Positions 1 to 12,984 of a stretch of DNA of 64,000 nt are shown piece by piece. A program made the position numbers and the translations under genes. Under the pieces are notes generated by a model. That model made no database searches and was not told the origin of the DNA. It saw only the letters and a list, made by a program, of their open reading frames with translations. The DNA is from Congeria kusceri (Eukaryota; Mollusca; Bivalvia; Myida; Dreissenidae), in the NCBI GenBank assembly GCA_027627225.1, contig CM051034.1, positions 43,660,548 to 43,724,547 of the forward strand, read 5' to 3'. Positions within the stretch are counted from its first letter, which is position 1; each line of letters starts with the position of its first letter.

Positions 1-285
1 AATGCCGATGGGCAAAACGTTGATCGGATAGATATCGCGAGCGATATATATCCGAGATATTTAAAACATATCGGATATTTGTCGGACCGATGTAGGCTCG
101 CTATATGGGACGATATTGGCCCGATGTCTATCCGATATGTATCCGATATGCAATGCTTCGATGTCGGCCCGATCAAATGCCGATGGGCAAAACGTTGATA
201 GGTTAGATATCGCGAGCGATATCTATCCGATATTCAGAACATATCGGATAGATATCGGACCAATGTAGGCTTGCTGGCAGGGATG
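1..285. repeat. ~175-bp GATATC-rich satellite, partial
   Basis: The phrase GCCGATGGGCAAAACGTTGA occurs at about 4 and again at about 179, giving a period near 175 bp. Units are full of GATATC/ATATCGGATAG palindromes and end at a GGCTTGCTGGC boundary near 280. The window opens inside the array. The same family recurs at 48661-49005 and 54236-54802. No coding potential is credible here. Confidence 0.8.
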
Positions 286-601
286 AGCGCTTGATTTTCC
301 AACAATAAACTTCAGTTTACAATGCACGAGTATTTTGTTCTTTGAATTACAGTATTTTTGTTCGGTATAATAAAATAAATATCACAGGCATGTTGCGGGG
401 TAAAATGCCGTGGATCACATCCGCACCTTGGAGATAAAGCTGCATACTGTAGTCGTTCAATTTTGTTTTGCTTAAAAAAAACTACCCAGTATAATGTATC
501 AATGTGTATGCACTTACCATGCTGACCCATTCTGTGGTTAGGTCGTACGCCTGATAGAAGACTAGATAACCTGAATAGATGTTTCTTGGAATCATCGACT
601 T

Positions 602-898
602 TCAACGGAAGTGGGCGGAAGTCTTCTGCTGTCGGTGATGCAACATTATTCTATACTTCTCTGCACTTCCGTCCTGAATGTATTTCTTATTGACCCTAAT
701 TTCTCTTGGTGTCCAGTCTTTGAGTGGTGACCTTACATAAGCTCGGATCTGATAGTTAGTCCGACCATCGTGGTGTCGGATTTTCTTTAATGACTGAGAC
801 AATGTTATAGAGATGTCACTTCTTATAGTTTCAAAATTATTTCTCACTGAGATTTGGTCTAGTCCATTTGTAATGCTAATAACACCATAAGAATGCAT
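602..898 (-). other. Unidentified open frame
   Basis: A 98-codon frame opens with ATG at 898; the same frame stays open upstream to 997, about 130 codons in all, which is long for this AT-rich sequence. A possible splice acceptor (TGTTGCAG) lies at the upstream edge. Composition looks protein-like, with charged and hydrophobic residues mixed and no low complexity. I recognise no domain. It could be an exon of a host or transposon gene, or chance. Confidence 0.25.
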
Positions 899-1531
899 CC
901 ATTCAAGTTTGGACAGCGTGCTATCTGATGTTTCACTTAACGTTTCAAATTCACAGCTGCTGTCATTGTTTGAATAGCATATTGTTCGTCTGCAACATTA
1001 CAGATCTGTCCTCCTAAGTCCTGACGTTTATCCGGCCTGTCTACAGCGCGATACTCCATGTCCGTATTAAACCCTTTTATATTGCATGTATTGGGTGGCA
1101 AGTCCAATTACGCTTTCTTTCCATGAGTTTTATCTTTTACTGCGTCATGTTTTTCTAGACATGCATCAGTTTTGTGTGTAATTGCGTGTACCGGCAACAC
1201 CTCTCATTATTATTTGCGCTACTCTTAGTAGTAATTTCACAGAATGTTCTCTTCACAGAACTCTCATTAATGTCTGCCCATTCTGTGTGACATGGCAGAG
1301 CGGCACCATGAGTTTTGAACGCGACAGGTTTTGACCTAAGTTCTGTTTTAAGAGTGCTCCGTTTGTCACCACTAGATTTTCTTGGCTTAATGTTTCGTCA
1401 TTTTTAAGTTCATGAATTGATCTCCTTGCGTCATTGATATCAATATAATCTAAATTACAATACTCGATGTTACTATGAACATTATACATGTATTTACGGT
1501 TATTGTCATCAGTATTCCACCTACTTCGAAA

Positions 1532-2047
1532 CTACGGAATCCCGTCAGGGCCATCGCGTATGAATGCAATACTCGATAGTACGATGATGAAAACGCGAAA
1601 TCACGATTATACTTCGATAACGAAAACGCGAAAACACGATGATGATAACGCGACATTACGATAACGATAACGCGATACTACGACAGTAAGATGATGATAA
1701 TGCGATATAATTTTGTGTTATCACCATCGTTCTGTCGCATGTTCACCATCGTAATATCGTACTATCGTGTTGTCGCGTTTTCATTATCGTCCTATCGCGT
1801 TATCATCATCGTACTGACGCGTTATAATCATCGTACTGTCGCGTTATCACTATCGTACTGTCGCGTTATATTCATGGTACTGTCGCGTTATCATCATCGT
1901 ACTGTCGCGTTATAACCATCGTACTGTTTTGTTATCGTCATCGTACTGTCGCGTTATCGTCATCGTATTGTCGCGTAATCATCATCGTATTGTCGCGTTA
2001 TCATCATCGTATTGTCGCGTTATCATCATTGTACTATTGCATTATCA
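1532..2047. repeat. 22-bp tandem-repeat element, copy 1 (strand-flipping)
   Basis: The unit is about 22 bp (GTACTGTCGCGTTATCATCATC). Left of about 1690 units read as the complement (TACGATGATGA..CGCG); right of about 1720 they read forward. The junction carries a non-repetitive core TGCGATATAATTTTGTGTTA (1700-1719). The left terminus contains ACTACGGAATCCC and CGCGTATGAATG. Copy 2 (3984-4537) matches terminus and core in opposite orientation. Open frames across it merely translate the repeat. Confidence 0.85.
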
Positions 2048-2159
2048 ATGCGGTTTGCGATTGTGGTTATTCGAGCCAGAATAATGTTTTGAGTGACAAA
2101 ATGACCTACACAAGACAAAACATATCTCAATTCGATTGCAATTAATTAATTGGAAATCT

Positions 2160-2525
2160 TTTTCCTTTTTATCGTAGTAGCAGTTCCTTGATCCCATACA
2201 CCCGGTTTGCAATCCCAAGCAAGGCATCAATATAAGGTATCTAGATATGAAGTTTAATTGCAATATCCCAATCCGCTCTCAAGTTATTGAGCTGGGACGT
2301 TGTTTTTGTTTGTTTCTTTTTTAAAGAATTCTGACCTCGCCCACACACCCGTGCAAGGTCTTGCTATCAGGTATCCTAATATGTAATTTCATTACAATAG
2401 CTCACATTATTTTGTATCAATTAAGCCGAAACTATTTTTCTTTTTGAATTACTGTGATATTGTCCTTCACCCCACCCACCCCATATGCAATGCTAAGAGA
2501 GGTCTCAATATAAGGTATATACATG
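2160..2525. repeat. Diverged single copies of the ~140-bp repeat
   Basis: Phrases such as CAATATAAGGTAT, CAAGTTATTGAGC and CCCCACCCACCCCATATGCA, typical of the array at 5232-6060, appear here in at least two degraded copies. A further fragment lies around 3865-3950. Nothing else is recognisable in this stretch. Confidence 0.6.
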
Positions 2526-3983
2526 CAGGGGCGGACCCAGAATTTCGTGGTCGTGGGGCGTACACTTTTGATCGCGAAGTTATACCCCCTTTATGTTGTA
2601 TGTGGGTCTGCAGTTATCAGCTACAAATCCGTTACAAAGATATAGAATAAATCTTTGCACATAATAATCATCAATATCATTATCGTCATCATCATCACGA
2701 AATGCAATTTTTTCACTGAATAAATTAATATTTCACCATATGTTCGAAAGACAGGTTGGTTCATCTGTATGTCATTCGCCTGCTTTGGCAGTAAATTGCC
2801 CTCGTTTGATGTGCCTGTCCACTGAATTATATTTCACATGTATCGTTATATATATGAGGAACATATTTAAACATATAAAATCCGTAGCTGACTAAATTCA
2901 AACACACACGCATCGAGAATTTTTGTATTATTCATTTACCGAATTACAATGGTCTCTTTTCCGTGTGAATGTCATGAAATAACAAACGTTCACAGTCATG
3001 TTCATCAATTGTCTGGAAATTCGCTATGCACTGTGTTTTTGTTTCATCGAACCGCACTAACGGACATACAAACGAAAATGTTTTTTTACAAGAAATATTG
3101 TGAAAGATACTCGTATGGCTGTGTTGTGAAATAATACGGCAAGTAACCGACGTAGTGTCAATTTCGCTGACATATGGTGCCAGAACAAATATGAAATCGC
3201 CAGGATTTGGAGCCAACGTTGTGGACACCCCTCTACTTTATCACTTCATATGAATGCATAAAACAATATGAAATTTTGTGTAATTGCTAATGGAACATTG
3301 AACAACAAGTTTGTCGATTTAGATTTTTGGGAACTTAGCTTTTTATTGAGACAAAGCTGTTAATACTCGAAAGTAGTAATTGATTTGACTTGAATTTCGA
3401 CTTTAAGTAAAACTGAATCGAAACGTATTAATGTCTTTTTTTGTGGTATCCTGTTCCAACGGTCACAGGTGTATTGTATCTGACATGTTTAACTAATATA
3501 GGAATTTAAAAAAGAAAACAATATCATCCACCAATAAAGGTATATATACCCATTGTCTGTAGCTTATCGTTTTCGATGAACTTTGGCGCCGGTACTACGG
3601 TGTACGTAAGATGTCGTAGAGGGCGGGCTAGGTTGGGTATGTTTTACTGAATTGAATATGTGTCTTTGAAAAAATTGATCGAGCGAGCGAGTTTTTACCG
3701 TTTTATATACGCCCTTATATGTATGGTCCGGCCGTTTTAGGGGGGGGGGGCGCCTGGTGCGCCTTGGATCCGCTAGTGGTACATGTGAAGTTTTATTACA
3801 AACGCTCAATTTGGTCTCGAGTATTGAACGGAAACCATCTATCTATTCTTAGTAAAACTGATCTTGACCCATACACTTCATATGCAGTTTCAAGCGAGGT
3901 CTTGGTATAAGGTATCTGGTCCTCTTGGCCACACCTACCTATAAGCAATCCTAAGAAATTCTATGTGCGTGGGCACCGGACGG

Positions 3984-4537
3984 CGACAGTACGATGGTGA
4001 TAATGCGACAGTACGATGACGCTAACGTGACAGTACGATGACGATAACGCGACAGAACGATGGTGATAACGCGACAGTACGATGACCATAATGCGACAGT
4101 ACGATGACGATAATGCGACAGTACGATGGTGATAACGCGACAGTACGATGATGATAATGCGACAGTACGATGATGATGACGCGACATTACGATAATGAAA
4201 ACGCGATAACACGATAGTACGATGATGATAACGCTACAGTACGATGATGATTACGCAACAGTACGATAATGAAAACGCGACAGCACGACAGTACGATATT
4301 ACGATGGTGAAAATGCGACAGAACGATGGTGTTAACACGAAATTATATCGCATTTATCATCATCGTACCGTCGTAGTATCGCGTTATCGTTATCGTAATG
4401 TCGCGTTATCATCATCGCGTTGTCGCGTTTTCGTTATCGTAGAATCATGATTTCGCGTTTTCATTATCGTACTATCGAGTATCGCGTTAAAGATCAAACC
4501 ATTCATACGCGAAGGCCCTAAAGGGATTCCGTACGAA
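3984..4537. repeat. 22-bp tandem-repeat element, copy 2 (inverted relative to copy 1)
   Basis: Units read GACAGTACGATGNTGATAAC from about 3985 to 4335. A core complementary to that of copy 1 follows (TTAACACGAAATTATATCGC from 4332). Units are in the opposite orientation to about 4480. The right terminus (CATTCATACGCG, then GGGATTCCGTAC) is the reverse complement of the left terminus of copy 1. The two copies form a ~500-bp inverted pair about 2 kb apart. Confidence 0.85.
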
Positions 4538-4572
4538 ACGGTTTCATATTGACAAACTGAATCTAGGTTTAT

Positions 4573-4800
4573 TTATTCTTGTGATTCCTCAGGAATATTA
4601 TCATTGTCTTCTATAATATTGTCGGGGTCGAATTTCACGAAGGTCGACGAATGAAATACGCTACATTTTGTGCCAGTTAAATATAAAGTATGTAATGCAT
4701 CTTTAGCCAACGAATTCTGCTCTGACGAATCATTTAAAGAATTTCTGAATGATCTGTAAAATAAGTTAGATTTCTTATCAAAGTTTTTAGTAAGATTCAA
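4573..4800 (-). other. Unidentified short open frame ending at a poly(A) signal
   Basis: A 75-codon frame has a Ser/Asp/Glu-rich C-terminus, and its TAA stop is immediately overlapped by AATAAA on the same strand, an arrangement seen in compact terminal exons and in transposon genes. No family is recognised and no upstream exon was found. It may be chance. Confidence 0.2.
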
Positions 4801-4847
4801 TGTAATTTACTGTCAGTATATAGCAAAATGTACAATAAAATACCACG

Positions 4848-4946
4848 TATAATAATAATAATAACAACAACAACAACAACAACAATAATAATTATGATAA
4901 TAATAATAATAATGATGATAATAATAATAATAATAATAATAACAAC
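4848..4946. repeat. AAT/AAC trinucleotide microsatellite
   Basis: An almost uninterrupted run of ATA/ACA/AAT triplets, about 100 bp. The Ile/Thr-rich open frame across it is an artefact of the microsatellite. Confidence 0.9.
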
Positions 4947-5231
4947 AAAAGTGCCATTGTCACAAAGATACGCCCGTCAAAGAAGCTTTTGTGGGGTTGA
5001 GATTCAATGACTAAAGAGAAACAATTCAAAAACAAATAGGTAGAGTCATGGTATTCGTGCATCTAATTCATCTCCAAAGTCTCTCTCTATGTGGTGAGTT
5101 GAGGTATCAAAACTATTCCATATATATTCTTAAATTTATAATCAAAAAGCCAGAATAAACAAGAAACGTATAAATTATTCGAAAACAAAATTTTTCGAAT
5201 CAAAATGCTTTAAAGTCCGCACAAAAATAAA

Positions 5232-6060
5232 TTTTGTCGAAATTGTGACCTTGACCCCATCCACCCCATATGCAGTCCCAAGTGAGGTCTAGGTATAAGG
5301 TATCTACATATAAAGTTTCATTAAAATATCTCAATGTCTTCTCAAGCTATTAAGCGGAAACTTGTTTGTCTATTTTTGGTAACGGTGACCTTGACCCCAT
5401 CCACCCCATATGCAATCCCAAGCGAGGTCGAAAGAAAATATATCTATGTATGAAGTTTCATTAAAACATCTCAATGTGTTCTCAAACTATTGAGCGGAAA
5501 CCGTTTTTTTTTATTTTTAGTAAAAGAGACCTTGACCCCATCCACCCTATATGCAATCCTGGCGAGGTCTCAATATAAGGTATCTATGTATGAAGTTTCA
5601 TTAAATATCTCCATGTGTTCGCAAGTTATTAATCGGAAACCGTTTTTCCATTTTTAGTAATGGTGACCTTGACCCCACCCACCCCATACGCAATCCAATG
5701 CGAGGTCTTGATATACGGTATCTATGTATGAGGTTTCATTAAAATATCTCAATTCGTTGTAAAGTTATTGAGCGGAAACCGTTTTTCTATTTTTAGTAAC
5801 AGTGACCTTGACTTTTACCCCACCACCCCATATACAATCAATCCCAAGCGAGGCCTCGATATAAGGTATCTATGTATTAACTTTCATTAAAAGATCTGCG
5901 TTCTCAAGTTATTGAGCAGAAACCGTTTTTATATTTTAGTAACAGTGACCTTGACATTGACCCCACCCATCCCATATGCAATCCAATGCAAAGTCTTGCA
6001 ATAAGGTATCTATGAATAAAGTTTCATTACAATAGCTCAATTCGTTCTCGAGTTAGAGAG
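5232..6060. repeat. ~140-bp tandem array (GTGACCTTGACCCCA unit), six units
   Basis: Unit starts (GACCTTGACCCCA or variants) lie near 5243, 5388, 5530, 5665, 5803 and 5948, a spacing of 135-145 bp. Each unit continues with CACCCCATATGCAATCC, AAGGTATCTATGTATGAAG, TTCATTAAAATATCTCAA, TTATTGAGCGGAAACCG and a T-rich tail. Units are diverged, so the array is old. Confidence 0.9.
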
Positions 6061-6089
6061 CGGAAACGAAAAGTTGACGCTGCCACTTC

Positions 6090-7075
6090 GCCTTTGACCT
6101 TGAATTGTGACCTTGAACTAAGACCTAAGGACCTGGTTCTGCGCACGACACTCCGCATCACCATGCTTGTCACTTTTGCCAAGTTATTTGAAAATCCATC
6201 CATGCTGGACAAAGATATGCTCGAGACAAAGTGTTTACGATTGATTTCTTAAATTTGACCTTAAATTGTGATCTTGACCTTGGACCTAGGGACCTGGTTC
6301 TTCCTCGCGACACTCCGTCTCACCATGCTTGTCACTTTTTCCAGGTTATTTGAAAATTCATCCATTCTGGAAAAAGATATGCTCCGGACAAAGTATTTAG
6401 GTTTATTTATTAAATGCAATCATTGACCTTGAATTGTGACCTTGACCTTGGACCTAGGGACCTGGTTCTTGTACGCGACACTCTGTCTCACTATGCTTGT
6501 CACTTCTGCCAAGTTAATTAAAAATCCATCCATGCTGGATAAAGATATGCTCCAGACAAAGTGTTAAGGATTGATTACTTAAATTTGACAATTGACATTG
6601 AATTTTGACCTTGACCTTGGACCTAGGGACCTGGTTCTTGCACGCGACACTTGGTGTCACTATGCTTGTCACTTCTGTCAAGTTATTTGAAAATCCATCC
6701 ATGCTTGACAAAGATATGCGCCGGACAAAGTGTTAAGGATTGATTTCTTAAATTTGACCTTTGACATTGAATTGTGACCTTGACCTTGGACCTAGGGACC
6801 TGGTTCTTGCGCGCAACACTTCGCCTCATCTTTCTTATCACTTCTGCCAAGTTATTTGAAAATTCATCAAGGCTGGACAAAGTTATGCTCCCGACAAAGT
6901 GTTAATGATCGAATTCCTGTATTTGACCTTTGACATTGAATTGTGACCTTGACCTTGGACCTAGGGACGTGGTTCTTGCGCGCGACTCTCCGTCTCATCA
7001 TTCTTATCACTTCTGCCAAGTTATTTGAAAATCCATCTAAGCTGGACAAATTTATGCTCCGGACAAAGATTCCCC
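6090..7075. repeat. ~169-bp tandem array (GACCTAGGGACCTGGTTCTT unit), six units
   Basis: The phrase GACCTAGGGACCTGG (first copy GACCTAAGGACCTGG) starts at 6122, 6283, 6451, 6620, 6789 and 6958, a period of 161-169 bp. Units also share CACTTCTGCCAAGTTATTTG and repeated TGACCTTGACCTTGG. It abuts the 140-bp array and shares the GTGACCTTGACC phrase with it. The right edge runs into a short C-rich, CpG-containing stretch (about 7070-7130). Short ORFs across it are periodic artefacts. Confidence 0.9.
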
Positions 7076-7486
7076 GCTGCCCGGCCAACCACCCTCCCAC
7101 CCGCCCGCATGCATGCCCGCTCGGGCGTTCACACAATACGGCCTTTTATTAGCTCTGGTTTTTCGATACTTATTACAGTGCTGGTGTCGACACAGACTCG
7201 GTTGTGTTTAAACAAAAATCTCCAACGTTTACGTTTAGCTGTACATTCACGTTGACAAATCTGAGAAGTCATTTCATCTGCAATCTTAGCCGATTTCTTT
7301 TTTATGCAATTTCCCATTGCACATGTGAAAAGACTGAGCTATCAAATATATGGCGTGACAATGTCGGTATGGAAGTACACGACGTCGTTACTAAGTAGCT
7401 GCTTGAAAGAGCAACGTCCAGCAGCCTATTGTTTAAACCACGCAGTAACCGTAAGTACGCGGTAACCGCTGTGATACCATGCCGAG

Positions 7487-7828
7487 GTGGGTTGTATAAA
7501 CAATGACGTTGACAGTAACCACGACGTTACCGCGGACAGTTTTTACCCACCTCCAAGTGCTGACGTTCTTTTCTTTAGACACAGACAACCGCGACGATTT
7601 CGACGACTTGACTTACACATTACAGATCTTACCGACGACGAACTGCGCCGAATGTACAGGTTTTCTTCTCTAAACTTAGACACACTTGTTGCCCTTTTAG
7701 ACCCCATTATACGACGAAACCGATCACTGTCGACGCGACAACAGGTACTAATAACTCTGAGATTCTTAACCAATGTTAGTATCAATTACGTTCTGTTTCA
7801 GTCTGCGTTTAAGATCAAAGGTAGATAA
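7487..7828 (+). pseudogene. PIF/Harbinger (HARBI1-like) transposase N-terminal fragment
   Basis: About 113 codons resemble the N-terminal region of PIF/Harbinger transposases and HARBI1. A basic segment (RHRQPRRFRRLDL) is followed by DLTDDELRRMYRFSS, then RRNRSLSTRQQVLITLRFL, the helical stretch that usually precedes the helix-turn-helix and DDE core. Similarity stops just after FLTN and a stop follows, so catalytic domain and C-terminus are absent. The frame has no in-frame ATG (it opens at GTG after a TGA), which fits a broken copy. Family assignment is from recognition only. Confidence 0.6.
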
Positions 7829-8673
7829 TGATTAGCTGCATGAGAGTTGGCATAATTGCATTACCTCCCTTGTCATCTTAACTGTTTTAACAGCACACAC
7901 GGTATAATATATTACATCAATCACCGGACCTTTTAAATTAAAAATATTCACACAACACTGTCTACAGTATACATTTCATTTATATAATTTTTAAATTCTA
8001 ATTTTTTATAACGAACACAATATTATTGTTTAAAGCCTGTTAAATGTTACAAGAATATCGTGATACAAAGCCTTTTGTGGTGGAATGTATATGATATTTT
8101 GGAACATCAAACTATGGGTTCGACTGTATATAATAACTAACACAATTATCTTAGCAATGGCCACGAAAGATTACGTAGATTAATGTATAAAAAAAAACAG
8201 CAATTGAATAATGTTCTTAAATACGCTATTTGATGGCTATCACTCAAAGACGCACTGTATAAACCGGAATGCCTACCGTGCATTGTATGCTTGATGTTTT
8301 CTGCATTAACATTAATTGTTGACTTATCAAACATATACACCTGTTTTTCCTCAATTCTTAAACAAGACAAGACATTGTAGTTGTTTAGAAATGCTATGAT
8401 CCTCGAGTACATCCTGTGAGTTAAAGGACCGCCTGCACTTCAGTGAAATACCTTTAAAACTTGTTTATTTAAGTTAATCTGATAAACATATTTTAACCTT
8501 TTGGTCGTGATTTAATAGAAAAACAAACAATTTAAATTTTATGTATGGCAAAATGTATGTTAACATCAAGTGATAACGACACACTATAGTGCAGTATACC
8601 GGTAGTTCTATTGATACAAGTGTATTTCAATTTGAAATAACTGCACCATATTTCACTTTAATTCAAAGTAAAA

Positions 8674-10183
8674 CCTGCCGTCCACTAGGCCCCCGAAGGT
8701 TTCCCGAAAGCGAATTTGACAACATCAAGGTGTTTCGGCACGTCTTCGGGATGTTCTGGAACCCTTCCGTGTCCTTCCTTAACACTTCTGGAACCTTCAT
8801 GGCACTTCGGGTCCTGATCGGGTTAGAAAAATATTCAGCATCCACATTTTAAGTTTTAAAATTTGGACGCCGAATGTTTTATTCGGGACGACATCGGGGT
8901 CTTTGGCAAACCATCGGCAACCATTCTGCATGTTCGGGAACCCGTCGCCATTGGCTCGGCATCTTCGGAAAGCCTTCTGTGAGGCTTCGTTATCGGTTTA
9001 GCCACCCCGAGCGGTCCCTGAAAGAAGCTGAATCGATGTCTGACGCTCTCCGAAGACGACGAGTGGAAGAGTTCTGTTCGCGTGTACACGCAGAAGCTAT
9101 ACCGATCATGTAATGAAAGATGCCGGATCGTCGCCGAAGAAGCCGATTGTCAGCAGAAGGGACGTCGAGCATTAGTAGTGTTTCCCGAACTATAAAAGAG
9201 TGACAGCAAAAGTGATGCCGTCAATATGCCGATAGTGTTCGAAGAGACAAAATCGGCATTGTTCTTGTGAATTGAACACTTGTCATGGTGCAAGTCATGG
9301 GGAAGCTACTCAAGAAGGAGTTTGGCATGAGGCTACTAGTCAGTCAGCCTTTGGACATTACAAAAGGTAGGATCCGTAATCTTGGTCTTGAAGGCTAAAA
9401 CCTTTATCTGAAAGCCCAAGCTGAGAAGAAAAAAAAAACACTATGAAAAAGTCTCTAAGGGATAAGCATCCCACTCTGTTTGCTATTAAAGTAGGCAATG
9501 CCAAGTGAAAGCCAACAGTATAGTTCATGTTCCACCTTCTCTCAAATTGGGCGGCCATGTCACGTCAGGCCTTTGGAGTATTTGGAATGGCCAGAACTTC
9601 ATCCTTTTACTCCTGAAGCTGGGGCGTAGACACTTCTGGGACAAAATGGCTAACACTTCCCACGGCAGCACAGAAGTACAGAAGTCGTACATCATCTAAA
9701 ATTGTTGGCGTGATCCACAAATACTGTTTGATCCACAATCGATGATGTCTTCTTCTCTGTGTCAGGTAAACTGCCAGACAAGCATGACATCAAGGGTAAT
9801 GTGAATGGACCTAAACTGGCTAGCAACTGATAATCAGATTGTAGTTTGGCGTCGTTCATATACCCTAACTTCAAATCGGCAACATTTCAGCATTCTGTCG
9901 ACAACAAATCGGCAACTATTCAGCATGTTTTGCAATGTTACCGCACGATCGGGAAACATTCGGGAGCTAATTCCGAAACTGTCCGCAGGCTTCCGCGTTG
10001 CATTCGGTGACTTCGGATAGGTTTCGGGATTTATAACGCAACCTGTCGTATGCAACTACGCGAATACGTGCCGAACAAGCACAGTGACCAAGCTCCGCCC
10101 ATTATGTTCCGAAAGGTTCCCGAAACTAGCACATTTTTAGCGGCAACCCTTACGAAAGCATCGGGACTGTAGTGGACGGCAGG
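8674..10183. mobile_element. 1.5-kb non-autonomous TIR element
   Basis: The left end CCTGCCGTCCACTA (8674) is matched by TAGTGGACGGCAGG at 10170-10183, a perfect 14-bp terminal inverted repeat flanked by A-rich sequence. Both subterminal regions are enriched in TTCGGGA/TCCCGAA words. Internal ORFs are short and mutually overlapping; no transposase is recognisable. Superfamily unresolved. Confidence 0.6.
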
Positions 10184-10189
10184 CTTAAA

Positions 10190-11800
10190 ATGCAGACAAT
10201 TGTTAGAAGTTGCAGGCATCCACGACTTGTTAAACTATTTTATACATTTTAAATGGTTTTGAATTACACACAAATCATTGATCAATGGCAATATAAAAGA
10301 GCAAGCGAATTCAAGTTTCGACATTTACATTGTAATTGCATTTCCAGAACACGGCACATGTAAGAACAACGTCAAATAAGAATAGAAAACGCTGACAGCG
10401 TAGAAGGACTTTTGGCGACAAAAGAAACTAAAAGCATCTGAATTATGAATGCATTTTCGCTAAAAAGAAACATTTGTTTGAACGAAGTTCAATTTTCCAC
10501 CGTTAAACATGATCATATGGCTTTTTATTCAATAGTATACGACATCGTAATAAAAACTAATTTGTAAGTAACGAACAAATATTTTGATCGTGCAAATTGG
10601 CTTATGGAAACGGAATTATATATCTGCCAGTTAACAAGTTAATCTGCAACAGACCAGAATAACCGATGAAGCGTTTTAGTTATGAGCACTGGTTGTAAGC
10701 GCTGCGTAGCCTACTAAGTCAAAAGTAGGTCACACGATTTTCCATACTTCAGATTAAAACTAATAAATTGCAGTAATTTGTTGTCAAAATACTAAGACAG
10801 AGAATCGGTAACAAGAAATAAAACTTTCGTAACGAGTCAAAAATAACCGATATTGTGCAATGTGTTGGTCTTATTCCAGGACATTGGTGAATATTTCGGT
10901 TACATACAAGTAAATATCGAAAGTAGGGGCGTCATTACTTTAACGTCACATTTTTAGTACAATGACTTTTTGATCAAATATAATTGTAATAAATCACACG
11001 ATATACACATTATAATACATATTACATAGATTATCTTAAATAATTAAAATGTAAGAAAACGGGTGTGAAATTTTGCTGTTTTGAAGAAGAGCCCTTTCTG
11101 GTTTCGATTTACTGACTAATAACCTGCAAAGAAAAGAATTAGTTTTCCGCGATACCTGTTTTGGAAAGTACCCTCTTAAAAGACCGCTGGCTTCCGCCAA
11201 CAGTATAAAAAGTCTAGTTGTCTGCATTTGTGTGATGCAAACACGTTAATCAATTGATCAACCTCGATGTGAACATGGATCAGGGCTAACGACGACAGTC
11301 TGTCAGACGTCATTGTTGATCACAAACAGTTTTTTATTCGCTTCATTCTACTTGATGACCTTTCACATGCGGCTAACGTCGGTGGCATGGTCAAAAAGAC
11401 CCCAAGTACGGTACAAATGCAAGGATACAGGGCCTTGCAAATCCACTAAAGGGTGTCTTGGAGTCTGGAAGGCTTTCTCTCTGCCGTGTTCCATCTGACT
11501 CGCCAGTTACCATTTCTAAAACACGGCGTCAACGAACTTTTATCAGAATGCGGGCTCCCGTCGTTTGCACTCCTCCTATCTTTATAGACTATATATAGAC
11601 ACTTTCATACATGTAGATTCCGAGCAAAACAGGCAGTCAATTGACAATCACTGCCTAAATGGTCTATTCTTGCCATACCTTGTTTCTGATTTTCCACTCC
11701 CCCCCCCCCCCCTCTGATTTTATTGCATTGTTGGCATTGTTATTTTTGTCGATTTTCTAGGAAAAAGTGTAGGCCGCGGCCTAGACGGCCTATAAGAAGC
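10190..11800. other. AT-rich intergenic stretch, nothing recognised
   Basis: No exon, TIR pair or tandem repeat was recognised. A short Cys-containing frame at 11313-11498 was noted but not supported. A poly(C) run lies at about 11698-11712. Confidence 0.5.
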
Positions 11801-11805
11801 TACGC

Positions 11806-11955
11806 CCCTGAGAATCGAAATAATGTTCGCATTATTGTTATTTACCGACCAATAACAACTCTGTGTAGTTCTAATGCATGGCTGATTCCTACGCATCAGA
11901 AATCTAAATCGTTATTTATTGGCCGATAAACAACCATAAATCGTAAATAATTTAT
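11806..11955 (-). repeat. Palindromic TTGTTTATTGGCC repeat family, partial copy
   Basis: GAATCGAAATAATGTTCGCATTATTG, a first dyad (TTATTTACCGACCAATAACAA) and a second (CGTTATTTATTGGCCGATAA) lie about 65 bp apart, as in the fuller copies at 12985-13300 and 20490-20815 but in reverse orientation. Only the half carrying the two dyads is present. Confidence 0.65.
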
Positions 11956-12984
11956 AAATTATAGTATTGTAAGCTGTTGTACTAATCTAATGCGTTGAAC
12001 GGTTTGTACATGTAAATATATCAAGACTATTATCGAATTCTCGACTCTAATCTCAAGAAAACGTTGATTGCATCCTTACTTCGTTGTATTCCTACAAAAT
12101 GTAGCAAATACTGGTTTTGGTTTATTTTTTTATTCAAACAAGACATCAATAACGACATAAATCTGAGCATGCGCACCCAGAATTAATCACGGCCAAGTTT
12201 TCAGATTCAACGCGCCAGTCACGTGTGTAGACCTCACATATAGTCTCGTATTACACATTTCCATTACAGTCTGGCCATTAGTTGTACTGTATTACATAAC
12301 AGGGGACGATATTTTTCTAGTGTCTCTTGAAAAGCTGCGCCCGTTTCGCCGTTCTACCTAATCAGTTTTATTTTACATCGCTCACAGCGGCGAAAGAAAG
12401 GTAAATAATGTACACGCCGAATTAGATACCTATACAACATTTAATGAGATTTCAGAATTAGATTTATTCAGATTTCAATTCATATGTTTCTGTGTCGTTT
12501 GCACCTGGCGCAAATTGACATGATAGAGGGTTACAATGCAATTCAGTTTAGAAAATGTAAATAATCGTATATTTCTTCATTCCTAAAATGTGATGTTTTT
12601 GCGTGAATGAACTAATTTTTAAATCGTCTGCAATTAACTAAATAGACATCTGAAAGGCATTTGACCCTACTTTGCTGCAAGCAAAATACAATTATCAGTT
12701 TTAGTGAATGTTTACTTAGTAAATAATGACGGCTTTATATCTGAACCCATTGACAGTTATTCAAATGACGTGGGAAAACTGGATATCTTATTTAAGAACA
12801 GCATATTAGTCTGTTTATTTTTCTAATAAAATGTAAAAATGAGTTGATTCATTAGTTCCGTTCATTTTTTTTTTCAATTGATCACTAAAGTGACGACTGC
12901 CGAGTGTTCATTTATTGCGAAAATAATGTATTGCTCGTTCTGTTGAATACTAAATTACTTGTGTCATGGGTATATTTAAGAATA

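Noticed and set aside
8589..9172. Cluster of 60-87 codon ORFs on both strands
   Set aside because: They lie inside a TIR element with TTCGGGA/TCCCGAA-rich ends; frames overlap on both strands and none has a domain.
11313..11498. Cys-containing ORF (YKCKDTGPCKSTKGCL)
   Set aside because: Hints at a Cys-rich transposon-derived motif, but it is too short and stops before further Cys residues would be expected.
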